Of a stretch of 64,000 nucleotides of DNA, positions 17,555 to 25,728 are shown one piece after another (the first letter of the stretch is position 1; every line of letters starts with the position of its first letter). The stretch comes from Alphaproteobacteria bacterium (lineage in GTDB: Bacteria > Pseudomonadota > Alphaproteobacteria > Reyranellales > Reyranellaceae): the NCBI GenBank assembly GCA_019635875.1, contig JAHBYP010000001.1, forward strand, positions 682,001 through 746,000. Reading direction: 5' to 3'. The position numbers and the translations under genes were made by a program. The notes beneath the pieces were generated by a model, which worked only from the letters and a program-made list of their open reading frames with translations, made no database searches and was not told where the DNA came from.

Positions 17555-19082
17555 AGCAAGAGCCCGCGACGGCGCGGGCGCCTGGATCGGCTTTCTCGCG
17601 ATGTGCGTCGCCATGTTCATGGCGATCCTCGACATCCAGATTGTCGCCAGCTCGCTCACCACCATCGGCACCGCGCTGCGCATCCCGCACGAGGACCTCA
17701 GCTGGGTGCAGACCGCCTACCTCGTGGCCGAGGTGATCGCCATCCCGCTGTCGGGCTGGTTGACCCGCGCCTTGACTCTGCGCTGGGTGATCGCCGGGGC
17801 AACCATGGGCTTCACGCTGAGCAGCGTCGGCTGCGCCCTGTCCGGCGACTTCGCCAGCCTGATCGCGGTGCGCACGGTGCAGGGTTTCTTCGGCGGCCTG
17901 CTGATCCCCGGCGTCTTCACCTCGGTGTTCATCATGTTCAACCCGTCGCGGCAGATGGCGGCGGCGGCGGTCGCCGGCAGCTTTGCCATGGTGGCGCCGA
18001 CGATCGGCCCGGCGCTCGGTGGCTGGCTGACCGAGACGGCGTCGTGGGAATGGATGTTCCTGATCAATCTGCCGCCCGGACTCGCGGTCGTCGCGGTCGC
18101 CACCCGCTTCGTGCCCGGCTCGATGCCGGACTGGGCGTCGCTGCGGCGCATCAGCGTGTCGACCGTCCTGTGCGCGGCGATCTTTCTCGGCGGGCTGGAG
18201 CTCTTGCTCAAGATCGGGCCGCGCAACGGCTGGGGCGGGCCGGTGGTCCTGGCTCTGTTCGCGATCTGCCCGGTGGCCGCGGTGGCGATGGTCCGGCTGT
18301 GCCTGACGCGACCGCATCCCTTCGTCGACCTGCACCGTTTCCGCGACGTCGCCTTCTCGATCGGCTGCGGCCTGAACTTCACCATCGGCGCGGGCCTCTA
18401 CGGGGCCACCTACCTGATGGCGGTCTTCCTCGGTTTGGTGCGCGATCTCGGCCCGCTGGGCATCGGCACGATCATGGCCGTGATGGGCGCCGCGCAGCTC
18501 CTCGTCGCGCCGCTCGCCGCCTGGCTCGAGCCGCGGGTCGAGGCGCGCCGGCTGACTGCCCTCGGCTTCGCGTTGTTCGCCGCCGGCCTGATCGCCAACG
18601 GCTTCACCACGCCGCGCTCCGGCTTCGACGATCTGTTCTGGCCCCAGGTGATGCGCGGCGTCAGCGTGCTGCTGTGCGTGCTGCCGGTGACGCGCCTGGC
18701 GCTCGACGGCTGGAACGACGACGACTCGGCGGAGGCCAGCGGCGTGTTCAACCTCAAGCGCGCTTTGGGCGGCGCCATCGGCATCGCGCTCATCGACACC
18801 ATCCTCGAACGGCGCACGCCGGGTCACGCCGCCGATCTGGTCGAGCGCCTGCAGGCCGGCGAGCGTGAGGCCGCCGCCTTCGTCGGCCTGCCCCTGGAGC
18901 GCTTCATCGGCGTGCCGCTGCCGCCGCTCGACGCGGCGACCCAGGAAGCCCTGCGGCCGCTGGTCGAGCGCGCCGCGCTGACGGTATCGTTCAACGAGGC
19001 CTGGCTGGCGGTCGGCGCGACGTTCGTGCTGGCGATGTGCGTCGTGCCGTTCATCCCGCGACGACGGCGCGGCGCGCCCTAG
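17547..19082 (+). CDS. MFS exporter, DHA2 (14-TM) family
   Basis: 511 residues from the GTG inside the end of the ICMT gene, with GGGGAAG upstream. Features: MFMAILDIQIVASSLTTIG in helix 1, DLSWVQTAYLVAEVIAIPLS in helix 2, then RTVQGFFGGLLIPGVF and GPALGGWLTETASWEWMFLI, all hallmarks of EmrB/QacA-type drug/proton antiporters. Third gene of the polyketide operon, so it probably exports the methylated product or protects against it. It ends convergently with a MATE gene, sharing 4 bp. Start choice could be a few codons off. Confidence 0.88.
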   Translation: MVEARARDGAGAWIGFLAMCVAMFMAILDIQIVASSLTTIGTALRIPHEDLSWVQTAYLVAEVIAIPLSGWLTRALTLRWVIAGATMGFTLSSVGCALSGDFASLIAVRTVQGFFGGLLIPGVFTSVFIMFNPSRQMAAAAVAGSFAMVAPTIGPALGGWLTETASWEWMFLINLPPGLAVVAVATRFVPGSMPDWASLRRISVSTVLCAAIFLGGLELLLKIGPRNGWGGPVVLALFAICPVAAVAMVRLCLTRPHPFVDLHRFRDVAFSIGCGLNFTIGAGLYGATYLMAVFLGLVRDLGPLGIGTIMAVMGAAQLLVAPLAAWLEPRVEARRLTALGFALFAAGLIANGFTTPRSGFDDLFWPQVMRGVSVLLCVLPVTRLALDGWNDDDSAEASGVFNLKRALGGAIGIALIDTILERRTPGHAADLVERLQAGEREAAAFVGLPLERFIGVPLPPLDAATQEALRPLVERAALTVSFNEAWLAVGATFVLAMCVVPFIPRRRRGAP

Positions 19083-20497
19083 CGACCGCGCCAGGGCCTG
19101 ACGAGCAGTGCCACGAGATTGGCGCTGCCGAAGACGACGATGGCGATGGCGACCGCCCAGAACAGGCCGTCCTGGCCCAGGCCCCAGACATGCACCGCGA
19201 GCCAGCCGCCGCCGGCCGCCAGCGCCAGGCGCAGGAAGGCGATGGCCAGCGGCACGCCCTGGCGCCCGGCGCCCTGCGCGGCGAAGTTCAGCGCCATGCC
19301 CAGGCCGAAGAAGGCATAGAACGGCGCGGCGCGCGTCAGGTAGGCCACGCCGGTCTGCTGCACGGCGGCATCGGCGCTGAAGATCGACATCCAGCCCTGC
19401 GGGAAGATCGCCGCCAGCACGCCGACAACGCCGGTCAGCGCCGCGGCCATCAGCGAGCCGATGACGGCGACGCGCACCGCACGCTCCCACTGGCCGGCGC
19501 CGACGGCGATGCCGACCAGCGTGGTGAGCGCCGAGCCGATGCCGAAGGCCAGCGGTACCAGCATGAACTCCAGCCGCGAGCCGACGCCGTAGCCGGCCAG
19601 CGCCGCCACGCCGAAGCCGGCGACCAGCAGGGTGACCAGGATGGTCGTGAGGTTGGCGATGATCGCTGAAATCGAGGAGATCAGGCCGACGCGCAGGATC
19701 GGCGCGAACAGCGAACCCCTGAGCGAGATGCCGCGCAGCGACGGCGCAATCCCGGCGGCGCCGCGGTGCAGCGACCGGGCCATCAGGCCGGCGGCGAGCA
19801 GCGCGGTGAGGATCGAGGATACGGCGGCGCCGGCGATGCCCATGCCGCCCCAGCCGCCGACACCCAGCGCCAGCACATAGGTCAGCGGGATCTGCAGCAA
19901 GGAGCTCAGCAGCATCGCCTTGCCCGGTAGCGCAGCGTTGCCGGCGCCGCGGATGATCGAGGACAGCGCGAACATCGCCCAGTGCGCGGCGGCGCCGGCG
20001 AAGACCATGTCGGAATAGGTCAGCGCATAGGCCAGCACGAGGGCCGGATCGCCGCCGGCCCCCGCGCCATTGGCGCTGCGCAGGCTGCCCAGAAGGCGAT
20101 AGATATCGGCGCCGAAGACGCGCATGCCGATGGTGAACAGCAGCGCGAAGCCCAGCGCCACGACGAGCGCATGCACGACCAGCGCGCGCACCTCGGCGGT
20201 GCGTCCGCCGCCCGAGGCGCGGGCGATCGCCGAGGCGATGCCGCCGCCGATGCCGCCGGCGGCCATCATGGTCATCAGCATCAGGAGCGGGAAGACCAGC
20301 GCGAAGCCGGCGAGCGCCTCGGTGCCGAGCTGGCCGATCACCCAGGTTTCGGCGACGCTGACGCCCGACTGCGCGATCATCACCGCCGTGGTCGGCAGCG
20401 CCAGCCGCGCGATGATCGGCACCGGCGGCGCCTCCAGCAGCGGATGCGGCTTGGGCGGCGCGGGCAGTTCGCGCAGGATTGGAGCTGAATCGGGCAT
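19079..20497 (-). CDS. MATE family multidrug/cation antiporter
   Basis: 472 residues, twelve predicted helices in two related halves, with MATE landmarks (PTTAVMIAQSGVSVAETWVIG near the start; GGIGGGIASAIARASG after helix 2). MATE proteins expel cationic or aromatic compounds using Na+ or H+ gradients. It is convergent with the MFS exporter of the type III polyketide operon, overlapping by 4 bp, and has its own promoter region shared with the divergent cupin gene. Substrate unknown. Confidence 0.9.
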   Translation of the reverse strand: MPDSAPILRELPAPPKPHPLLEAPPVPIIARLALPTTAVMIAQSGVSVAETWVIGQLGTEALAGFALVFPLLMLMTMMAAGGIGGGIASAIARASGGGRTAEVRALVVHALVVALGFALLFTIGMRVFGADIYRLLGSLRSANGAGAGGDPALVLAYALTYSDMVFAGAAAHWAMFALSSIIRGAGNAALPGKAMLLSSLLQIPLTYVLALGVGGWGGMGIAGAAVSSILTALLAAGLMARSLHRGAAGIAPSLRGISLRGSLFAPILRVGLISSISAIIANLTTILVTLLVAGFGVAALAGYGVGSRLEFMLVPLAFGIGSALTTLVGIAVGAGQWERAVRVAVIGSLMAAALTGVVGVLAAIFPQGWMSIFSADAAVQQTGVAYLTRAAPFYAFFGLGMALNFAAQGAGRQGVPLAIAFLRLALAAGGGWLAVHVWGLGQDGLFWAVAIAIVVFGSANLVALLVRPWRGR

Positions 20498-20566
20498 GCG
20501 AGGCTCGGCGGTCTGGTTAATGAGTGTATATGCACGAATCTCGGCCGGGCGCCATACGCGTTCCGC

Positions 20567-21685
20567 TCATGCTAGGGTGAGCGACAACGCGAGGACGGGA
20601 TCATGGCGGAGCGCGACGAGGACAGATCGAGGCCGATGGCCACCGGCACGAAGCAGCTCGAGACGGACCGCGCCATCGTCTGGGAATGGCGCATGCCGCC
20701 GGGCGCGCGCACCGGCTGGCACCGGCACGGCCACGACTACATCGTCGTGCCGCTGGTCGACGGCAAGCTCGGCGTCTGGACCGGCGCGCAGTACGTCGAG
20801 TCCGACATGAAGGTCGGTGTGTCCTACGCCCGCGCCGTCGGCGTCGAGCATGACGTGATCAACCCCAATCCCCACGAATACGTCTTCATCGAGATCGAGC
20901 TGAAGCCGTAGCGATCTGTCATCCCGAGCGATGCCCGCGGACATCGCCTGCTGCAGCAGGGCGACGTCGGTGGCGATCGAGATGAAATCGTAGCCCCGGG
21001 CCACGAAGCCGGCCGCCTCCTCGGCGTCGCGCGCCAGGCGACCGGCGGATTTGCCGTGCTTGCGGCAGGCGGCGATGGTGGCACCCTCATGCGCCTGAAA
21101 GCGCTGGTCGTCGAAGGCGCCGGGCATGCCCATCGCCACCGACAGATCGTTGTGGCCGATCCACAGCACGTCGACGCCGTCCATCGCCGCCATCTGGTCG
21201 GCGCATTCGGCGCCGGCCGGATCCTCGATCTGCAGCATCACGATGGTGCGATCATTCTGGGCGGCGAAGCGCTCGGCGAGCGGCGCGCCGCTCATGCTGT
21301 AGCGCTCCATCGCCAGGCCCAGCGCCACGCCGCGCCTGCCCTGCGGGAAGTACTTCACCGCGTCGAGCACGGCGCGCGCCTGCTCGACCGAGGTGACCAT
21401 CGGCACCATCACGCCGTCGGCGCCGATGTCCATGATGCGCGCGATGTGGTCGTAGGCCTTCGACGGCGCGCGCACGATGACCGGCAGGTTGCCGGCGTGC
21501 ATGTACTTGATGCCGGCGCGCACGGTATCGAAGCCGAAGCCGCTGTGCTCCATGTCGATCACGACGAACTCGGCGCCGGCGGCACCCAGGATCTGCCCGA
21601 TCGCCGGCACGGCGAACTCGAAGACAAAGGTGCCGATTTTCGGCGGCCTCGTGCCGACCGCCGCCCGCAATCCCGTCCTGGCCAT
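20567..21685 (-). CDS. HpcH/HpaI family aldolase with aberrant 3' read-through
   Basis: Residues 1-251 are a normal HpcH/HpaI/citrate lyase beta-fold aldolase: catalytic H45 in DMEHSGF, R72 in VRAPSK, metal site E154 (QIEDPAGAE) and D180 (WIGHNDLS). Family members cleave or form 4-hydroxy-2-oxo acids with pyruvate. A typical protein would end near residue 251 (about position 20932). Here no stop follows: the frame continues 121 residues across the half repeat at 20916-20930 and the entire opposite cupin gene, ending at 20567. The tail has no domain character and is presumably recent or non-functional. Confidence 0.75.
   Translation of the reverse strand: MARTGLRAAVGTRPPKIGTFVFEFAVPAIGQILGAAGAEFVVIDMEHSGFGFDTVRAGIKYMHAGNLPVIVRAPSKAYDHIARIMDIGADGVMVPMVTSVEQARAVLDAVKYFPQGRRGVALGLAMERYSMSGAPLAERFAAQNDRTIVMLQIEDPAGAECADQMAAMDGVDVLWIGHNDLSVAMGMPGAFDDQRFQAHEGATIAACRKHGKSAGRLARDAEEAAGFVARGYDFISIATDVALLQQAMSAGIARDDRSLRLQLDLDEDVFVGIGVDHVMLDADGAGVGHTDLHVGLDVLRAGPDAELAVDQRHDDVVVAVPVPAGARARRHAPFPDDGAVRLELLRAGGHRPRSVLVALRHDPVLALSLTLA
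20603..20911 (+). CDS. Small cupin-domain protein
   Basis: 102 residues, one cupin barrel. Motif 1 is present as PPGARTGWHRHGHDYIVVPL (metal ligands H and H, with a later E or D) and motif 2 as the segment around GVEHDVINPN. Single-cupin proteins bind a metal and act as isomerases, lyases or sensors. The opposite strand is completely open because the neighbouring aldolase frame runs through it; the cupin is judged real because it has full motifs, a start with GGACGGG upstream and a stop matching the family length. Confidence 0.82.
   Translation: MAERDEDRSRPMATGTKQLETDRAIVWEWRMPPGARTGWHRHGHDYIVVPLVDGKLGVWTGAQYVESDMKVGVSYARAVGVEHDVINPNPHEYVFIEIELKP
20916..20930. repeat. Half copy of palindromic repeat family A
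   Basis: CTGTCATCCCGAGCG, one arm tip of the family A palindrome, with no second arm. It occupies almost the whole gap between the cupin stop codon and the last conserved codon of the convergent aldolase gene. It may be the scar of a deleted full palindrome. Confidence 0.65.
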
Positions 21686-21859
21686 GGCATTTCCCCCTCA
21701 AGTGGCGGCAGGACGCTAGTCGGTCCGGCAATGTCTCAAAACAACATCTATAGACTGTTCAATAGGAACGTTATGCATTCCTGTTAGGTAAATTATTTTG
21801 TATTGGCCCCGGTGAAGGGGCCAATTGGAGGGCGACGGCTTTTGCCGGGAGAGCGCCCC

Positions 21860-23179
21860 TTGGACCACCTGCCGATCTTCATGGCTCTGCACGGCAAGAC
21901 GGCGCTGGTCGTCGGCGGCACGGCGGCCGCCGACCAGCGCGCCGCGCTGCTGGCCAGGGCCGGCGCCTCGGTGCGGCGCGTGGCGTCGCAGACCGTGGTC
22001 GCGGCGGACTTCGTCGACGTCGCCCTGGGCTTCGTCGCCACGGGCAATCGCGATCTCGACCGCCTCGTCGCCGGCTGGGCGCGCGCGGCCCGGGTGCCGG
22101 TGAACGTCGTCGACCGGCCCGATCTCTGCGACTTCATCATGCCGGCGATCGTCGACCGCGACGGCGTCGTGGCGGCGATCTCGACCGGCGGCGCCTCGCC
22201 GACCCTGGCACGGCTGCTGCGCGAACGGATCGAAGCGGCGCTGCCGGCGCGCATCGGTGCGCTGGCGAAATTCGCCGCGCGCTTCCGCAACGCCGCCAGG
22301 AGCGTCGGCAACCGTCTTCATTTCTGGGAGCGCGCGCTCGATGGCCCGATCGGCGAGCTCGTGCTGGCCGGCCGCGACGCCGAGGCCGAGATCGCCATGC
22401 GTGAAGAACTCGCGCGCGGCGAGGGCGGGCAGGGCGTGGTGCACATCGTCGGTGCCGGCCCGGGCGATCCGGAGCTGCTGACCCTGCGCGCGCTGCACCT
22501 GCTGCAGCGTGCCGACGTCGTCCTGCACGACGATCTCGTCGCGCCGGCGATCCTCGACTATGCGCGCCGCGACGCTCTCCTGGTGCCTGTAGGCAAGCGC
22601 AAGGGCCGCCACAGCCACAAGCAGGACGAGATCAATGCGCTGATCGTCGAGCATGCGCGCGCCGGCAAGCGCGTGGTGCGGCTGAAGGGCGGCGATCCTT
22701 TCGTCTTCGGCCGCGGCGGCGAGGAGCTCGAGCATGTGCGCCAGGCGGGTATCGAAGCCTTCGTCGTGTCCGGCATCACCGCGGCGCTGGGCTGCGCCGC
22801 CGCGACGGGCATCCCATTGACCCATCGCGATCTGGCGCAGTCCGTGACCTTCGTCACCGCGCATGGCCGCGACGGCGAGCCCGATATCGACTGGCGGGCC
22901 GCTGCGCGGCCGGGCCAGACCACCGTGGTCTACATGGGGCTCTCCCAGGCCCCGCGCGTGCGCGATCGATTGCTGGCGGCGGGGACCCCACTCTCCCTGC
23001 CCGTCGCCATCGTCGATCGCGGCACGCGCCCCGATCAGCGCGTCTCCATCGGCACGGTCGGTTCGCTGGCGGCGCTGGCGGCACGGCACGCCGGCGGCGG
23101 ACCCGCCCTCATCATCATCGGCGAGGTCGCCGCGTTGGCAAACGCCGGCCTGCCCGCCCGTCTTGCGGAGGCTTCGTGA
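21860..23179 (+). CDS. cysG: Siroheme synthase CysG (multifunctional)
   Basis: 439 residues from the TTG that gives the family N-terminus (M)DHLPIFMALHGKTALVVGG, preceded by GGGAGAG. The N-terminal third is the precorrin-2 dehydrogenase/ferrochelatase (NVVDRPDLCDFIMPAIVDRD, ISTGGASPTLARLLRE). The C-terminal two-thirds is uroporphyrinogen-III C-methyltransferase (VHIVGAGPGDPELLTLRAL, VVRLKGGDPFVFGRGGEE). Together they make siroheme, the cofactor of the sulfite/nitrite reductase encoded two genes downstream. The stop overlaps the next start (TGATG). Upstream in the leader is an 8-bp hairpin (21803-21824) of unknown role. Confidence 0.94.
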   Translation: MDHLPIFMALHGKTALVVGGTAAADQRAALLARAGASVRRVASQTVVAADFVDVALGFVATGNRDLDRLVAGWARAARVPVNVVDRPDLCDFIMPAIVDRDGVVAAISTGGASPTLARLLRERIEAALPARIGALAKFAARFRNAARSVGNRLHFWERALDGPIGELVLAGRDAEAEIAMREELARGEGGQGVVHIVGAGPGDPELLTLRALHLLQRADVVLHDDLVAPAILDYARRDALLVPVGKRKGRHSHKQDEINALIVEHARAGKRVVRLKGGDPFVFGRGGEELEHVRQAGIEAFVVSGITAALGCAAATGIPLTHRDLAQSVTFVTAHGRDGEPDIDWRAAARPGQTTVVYMGLSQAPRVRDRLLAAGTPLSLPVAIVDRGTRPDQRVSIGTVGSLAALAARHAGGGPALIIIGEVAALANAGLPARLAEAS

Positions 23180-23493
23180 TGGCCAAGGCTGCCAAATCCA
23201 CCCTGCAGATCGCCACCGCCAACCGCCTGCGCGACGGCGCGGTCGTCTTCCTGGATGCCGACGGCACCTGGTCGACGTCGCTGGCCGACGCCCAGGTCGC
23301 GCGCACCGCGGCCGACGCCGAGCGGCTGGTGGCGATCGCCAATCGCGACGCCGCGACCGTGATCGTGGGGCCCGCGCTGATCGCCGTCACCGACCACGAC
23401 GGCGCGATCGAGCCGGTCGACCTGCGCGAGCGCATCCGCGCCAATGGTCTCACCATCGACACCATCGCGGCCGACGCCGTGCGTTACCTCTGA
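23179..23493 (+). CDS. DUF2849 protein of the sulfite reduction operon
   Basis: 104 residues; matches the small DUF2849 family that sits between cysG and cysI in many alphaproteobacteria (ANRLRDGAVVFLDADGTW near the start). Function is unknown; its fixed place suggests a helper for sulfite reductase assembly or electron transfer. Start overlaps the cysG stop, and cysI begins 7 bases after its stop. Confidence 0.88.
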   Translation: MAKAAKSTLQIATANRLRDGAVVFLDADGTWSTSLADAQVARTAADAERLVAIANRDAATVIVGPALIAVTDHDGAIEPVDLRERIRANGLTIDTIAADAVRYL

Positions 23494-23500
23494 GCCTGCG

Positions 23501-25156
23501 ATGTACACCTACGACGAGCACGACCGCACTTTCGTCGCCGAGCGCGTCGCGCAGTTCCGTGATCAGGTGAACCGGCGTCTGGCCGGCGAGCTGACGGAGG
23601 AGCAGTTCAAGCCGCTGCGCCTGACCAACGGCCTGTACCTGCAGCTGCACGCCTACATGCTGCGCGTGGCGATCCCCTACGGCACACTGTCGTCGAAGCA
23701 GATGCGCATGCTGGCGCATATCGCGCGGCGCTACGATCGCGGCTACGGCCATTTCACCACGCGCCAGAACATCCAGTTCAACTGGATCAGGCTCGAGGAC
23801 GCCGCCGACGCGCTCGACGATCTGGCCTCGGTCGAGATGCACGCGCTGCAGACCAGCGGCAACTGCATCCGCAACACCACCGCCGACCAATGGGCCGGCG
23901 TCGCCGTCGACGAGATCGAGGATCCGCGCGTCTGGTGCGAGATCATCCGCCAGTGGTCGAGCCTGCACCCGGAGTTCACCTTCCTGCCGCGCAAGTTCAA
24001 GATCGCCGTCACCGGCTCGCCGCACGATCGCGCCGCGGTGCGCGTGCACGACATCGGGCTGCGGCTGCATCGCAACGAGGCGGGCGAGACCGGCTTCGAG
24101 GTGATCGTCGGCGGCGGGCTGGGCCGCACGCCGATGATCGGCAAGACCATCCGCGAGTTCCTGCCCAAGCGGCATCTGCTGTCCTATCTCGAGGCGATCC
24201 TGCGCGCCTACAATCTCGCCGGCCGGCGCGACAATCTCTACAAGGCGCGCATCAAGATCCTGGTGCACGAGATCGGCACCGAGGAGATGCGCCGCCGCGT
24301 CGAGGCCGAGTGGGACGCGATCCGCGACGGCGCGCTCGAGCTGTCGCCGCAGACCGTCGCCGCCATCACCGCCCACTTCGCGCCGCCGGCCTATCAACCG
24401 CAGCCCGCCGTCGATCTCGCGGTCGAGCGGCTGCGGCTGGAGAACGCCGGCTTCGCGCGCTGGCTGAAGACCAACGTCGCGCCGCATCGCCAGCCGGGCT
24501 ACGCCATCGTCAACCTGTCGCTGAAGCCCGAGGGCGCGCCGCCGGGCGACGCCAGCGCGGCGCAGATGGAAGCCGTCGCCGACCTGGCGCAGGCCTACAG
24601 CCACGAGGAGATCCGCGTTTCGCACGAGCAGAACCTGGTGCTGCCGCATGTCCGGCGCGCCGACCTGCCGGCGCTGTGGCGCAAGCTCGAGGCGATCGAC
24701 CTGGCGACGCCCAATCTCGGCCTGGTCAGCGACATCATCGCCTGCCCCGGCCTCGACTATTGCGCGCTGGCCAATGCCCGCTCGATCCCGGTGGCGCAGC
24801 AGATCACCAAGCGCTTCGCCGATCTGAAGCGCCAGCACGACATCGGCGAGCTGAAGATCAAGATCTCGGGCTGCATCAACGCCTGCGGCCATCACCACGT
24901 GGGCCATATCGGCATTCTCGGCGTCGACAAGAACGGCGAGGAATTCTACCAGATCACGCTGGGCGGCGACGGCAGCGAGACCACGTCGCTGGGCCGCATC
25001 GTCGGCCCCGCAGTGCCGGCCGACGGCGTGGTCGACGCGATCGAGAACCTGATCGAGACCTATCTCGCCACGCGCCGCCCGGGCGAGCGCTTCGTCGACA
25101 CCTATCGCCGCCTGGGCGATGCCCCGTTCAAGGAGCGCCTCTATGCCGCTGCTTAA
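23501..25156 (+). CDS. cysI: Siroheme-dependent nitrite/sulfite reductase
   Basis: 551 residues, two-repeat ferredoxin/NADPH-type reductase. The siroheme and [4Fe-4S] ligands are present: CPGLDYC (C-x5-C) and GCINACGHHH (C-x3-C), with the conserved TTRQNIQFNWI near the N-terminus that binds substrate and siroheme. It reduces sulfite to sulfide (or nitrite to ammonia) in the cytoplasm using electrons from a partner. Context with cysG, DUF2849 and DUF934 favours assimilatory sulfite reduction. No flavoprotein subunit is adjacent. Confidence 0.93.
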   Translation: MYTYDEHDRTFVAERVAQFRDQVNRRLAGELTEEQFKPLRLTNGLYLQLHAYMLRVAIPYGTLSSKQMRMLAHIARRYDRGYGHFTTRQNIQFNWIRLEDAADALDDLASVEMHALQTSGNCIRNTTADQWAGVAVDEIEDPRVWCEIIRQWSSLHPEFTFLPRKFKIAVTGSPHDRAAVRVHDIGLRLHRNEAGETGFEVIVGGGLGRTPMIGKTIREFLPKRHLLSYLEAILRAYNLAGRRDNLYKARIKILVHEIGTEEMRRRVEAEWDAIRDGALELSPQTVAAITAHFAPPAYQPQPAVDLAVERLRLENAGFARWLKTNVAPHRQPGYAIVNLSLKPEGAPPGDASAAQMEAVADLAQAYSHEEIRVSHEQNLVLPHVRRADLPALWRKLEAIDLATPNLGLVSDIIACPGLDYCALANARSIPVAQQITKRFADLKRQHDIGELKIKISGCINACGHHHVGHIGILGVDKNGEEFYQITLGGDGSETTSLGRIVGPAVPADGVVDAIENLIETYLATRRPGERFVDTYRRLGDAPFKERLYAAA

Positions 25157-25643
25157 GGCCGGACGTCTGGTCGAGGATCCCTGGCGCGTTGTCGACGACG
25201 CCGCGCCGCTGTCGGCGAGCGAGCCGGTGATCGTCTCGCTCGCGCGCTTCCAGGCCGAGCGCCAGACACTGCTGGAGCGCTGGGCGCCGCTGGGCGTGAA
25301 GCTGCGCAACAGCGACGCGATCGACGCGTTGGCCGGCGTCGTCAATCGCTTCGCGGTGATCGCGCTGGAATTCCCCAAGTTCAGTGACGGTCGCGCCTAC
25401 AGCCAGGCCCGCGGCCTGCGCGAGCGCCTGGGATTCGCCGGCGAGCTGCGCGCCACCGGCGACGTGCTGATCGACCAGGCGCTGTTCATGCGCCGCTGCG
25501 GCTTCGACGCCTATGAGATCGCCGAGGCAGCGCGCGCGCCGCGCTTCGTCGAAGCCTTCCGGACCTTCAGCGTGTTCTACCAGCCGGCCGGCGACGGCAG
25601 CGCGCCTGTGGCGGCGCTGCGCCGCTACGCCTCGGCGGCATGA
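25143..25643 (+). CDS. DUF934 protein of the sulfite reduction operon
   Basis: 166 residues, DUF934 family, always near cysI in proteobacteria. Recognisable segment: VIALEFPKFSDGRAYSQARG followed by LRERLGFAGELRATGDVL. The family is thought to take part in sulfite reduction, but the reaction is undefined. The start lies inside the end of cysI (14-bp overlap). In many genomes cysH follows; here the next gene is a nitronate monooxygenase-like protein. Confidence 0.9.
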   Translation: MPLLKAGRLVEDPWRVVDDAAPLSASEPVIVSLARFQAERQTLLERWAPLGVKLRNSDAIDALAGVVNRFAVIALEFPKFSDGRAYSQARGLRERLGFAGELRATGDVLIDQALFMRRCGFDAYEIAEAARAPRFVEAFRTFSVFYQPAGDGSAPVAALRRYASAA

Positions 25644-25646
25644 CGC

Positions 25647-25713
25647 GACTCGGGAGCACCGTGGTCCCGCCGGCATCATAGGAAGAGCCGGCAAGACGCC
25701 GGTGCCCCCAGTC
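25647..25713. repeat. Imperfect palindromic repeat, family C
   Basis: Outer arms GACTCGGGAGCACCG and its approximate complement CGGTGCCCCCAGTC surround GCCGGC-bearing inner arms. It lies directly after the DUF934 stop and 16 bases before the next start codon, so it is placed to end the cys operon transcript. The T-tract of an intrinsic terminator is absent. Confidence 0.55.
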
Positions 25714-25728
25714 GGCTAGCGTGACGGC

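Noticed and set aside
17475-19490. 671-codon minus-strand frame opposite the MFS gene
   Set aside because: Composition is Arg/Asp/His-rich and it covers two real genes; the MFS frame has full membrane motifs.
20603-20911. Possibility that the cupin is a chance ORF opposite a real aldolase C-terminus
   Set aside because: The cupin has both metal motifs and a normal length, while the aldolase extension has neither domain nor family match.
21803-21824. 8-bp hairpin in the cysG leader as a riboswitch
   Set aside because: A single stem (TTGGCCCC/GGGGCCAA) without conserved aptamer structure; too little for any known riboswitch class.
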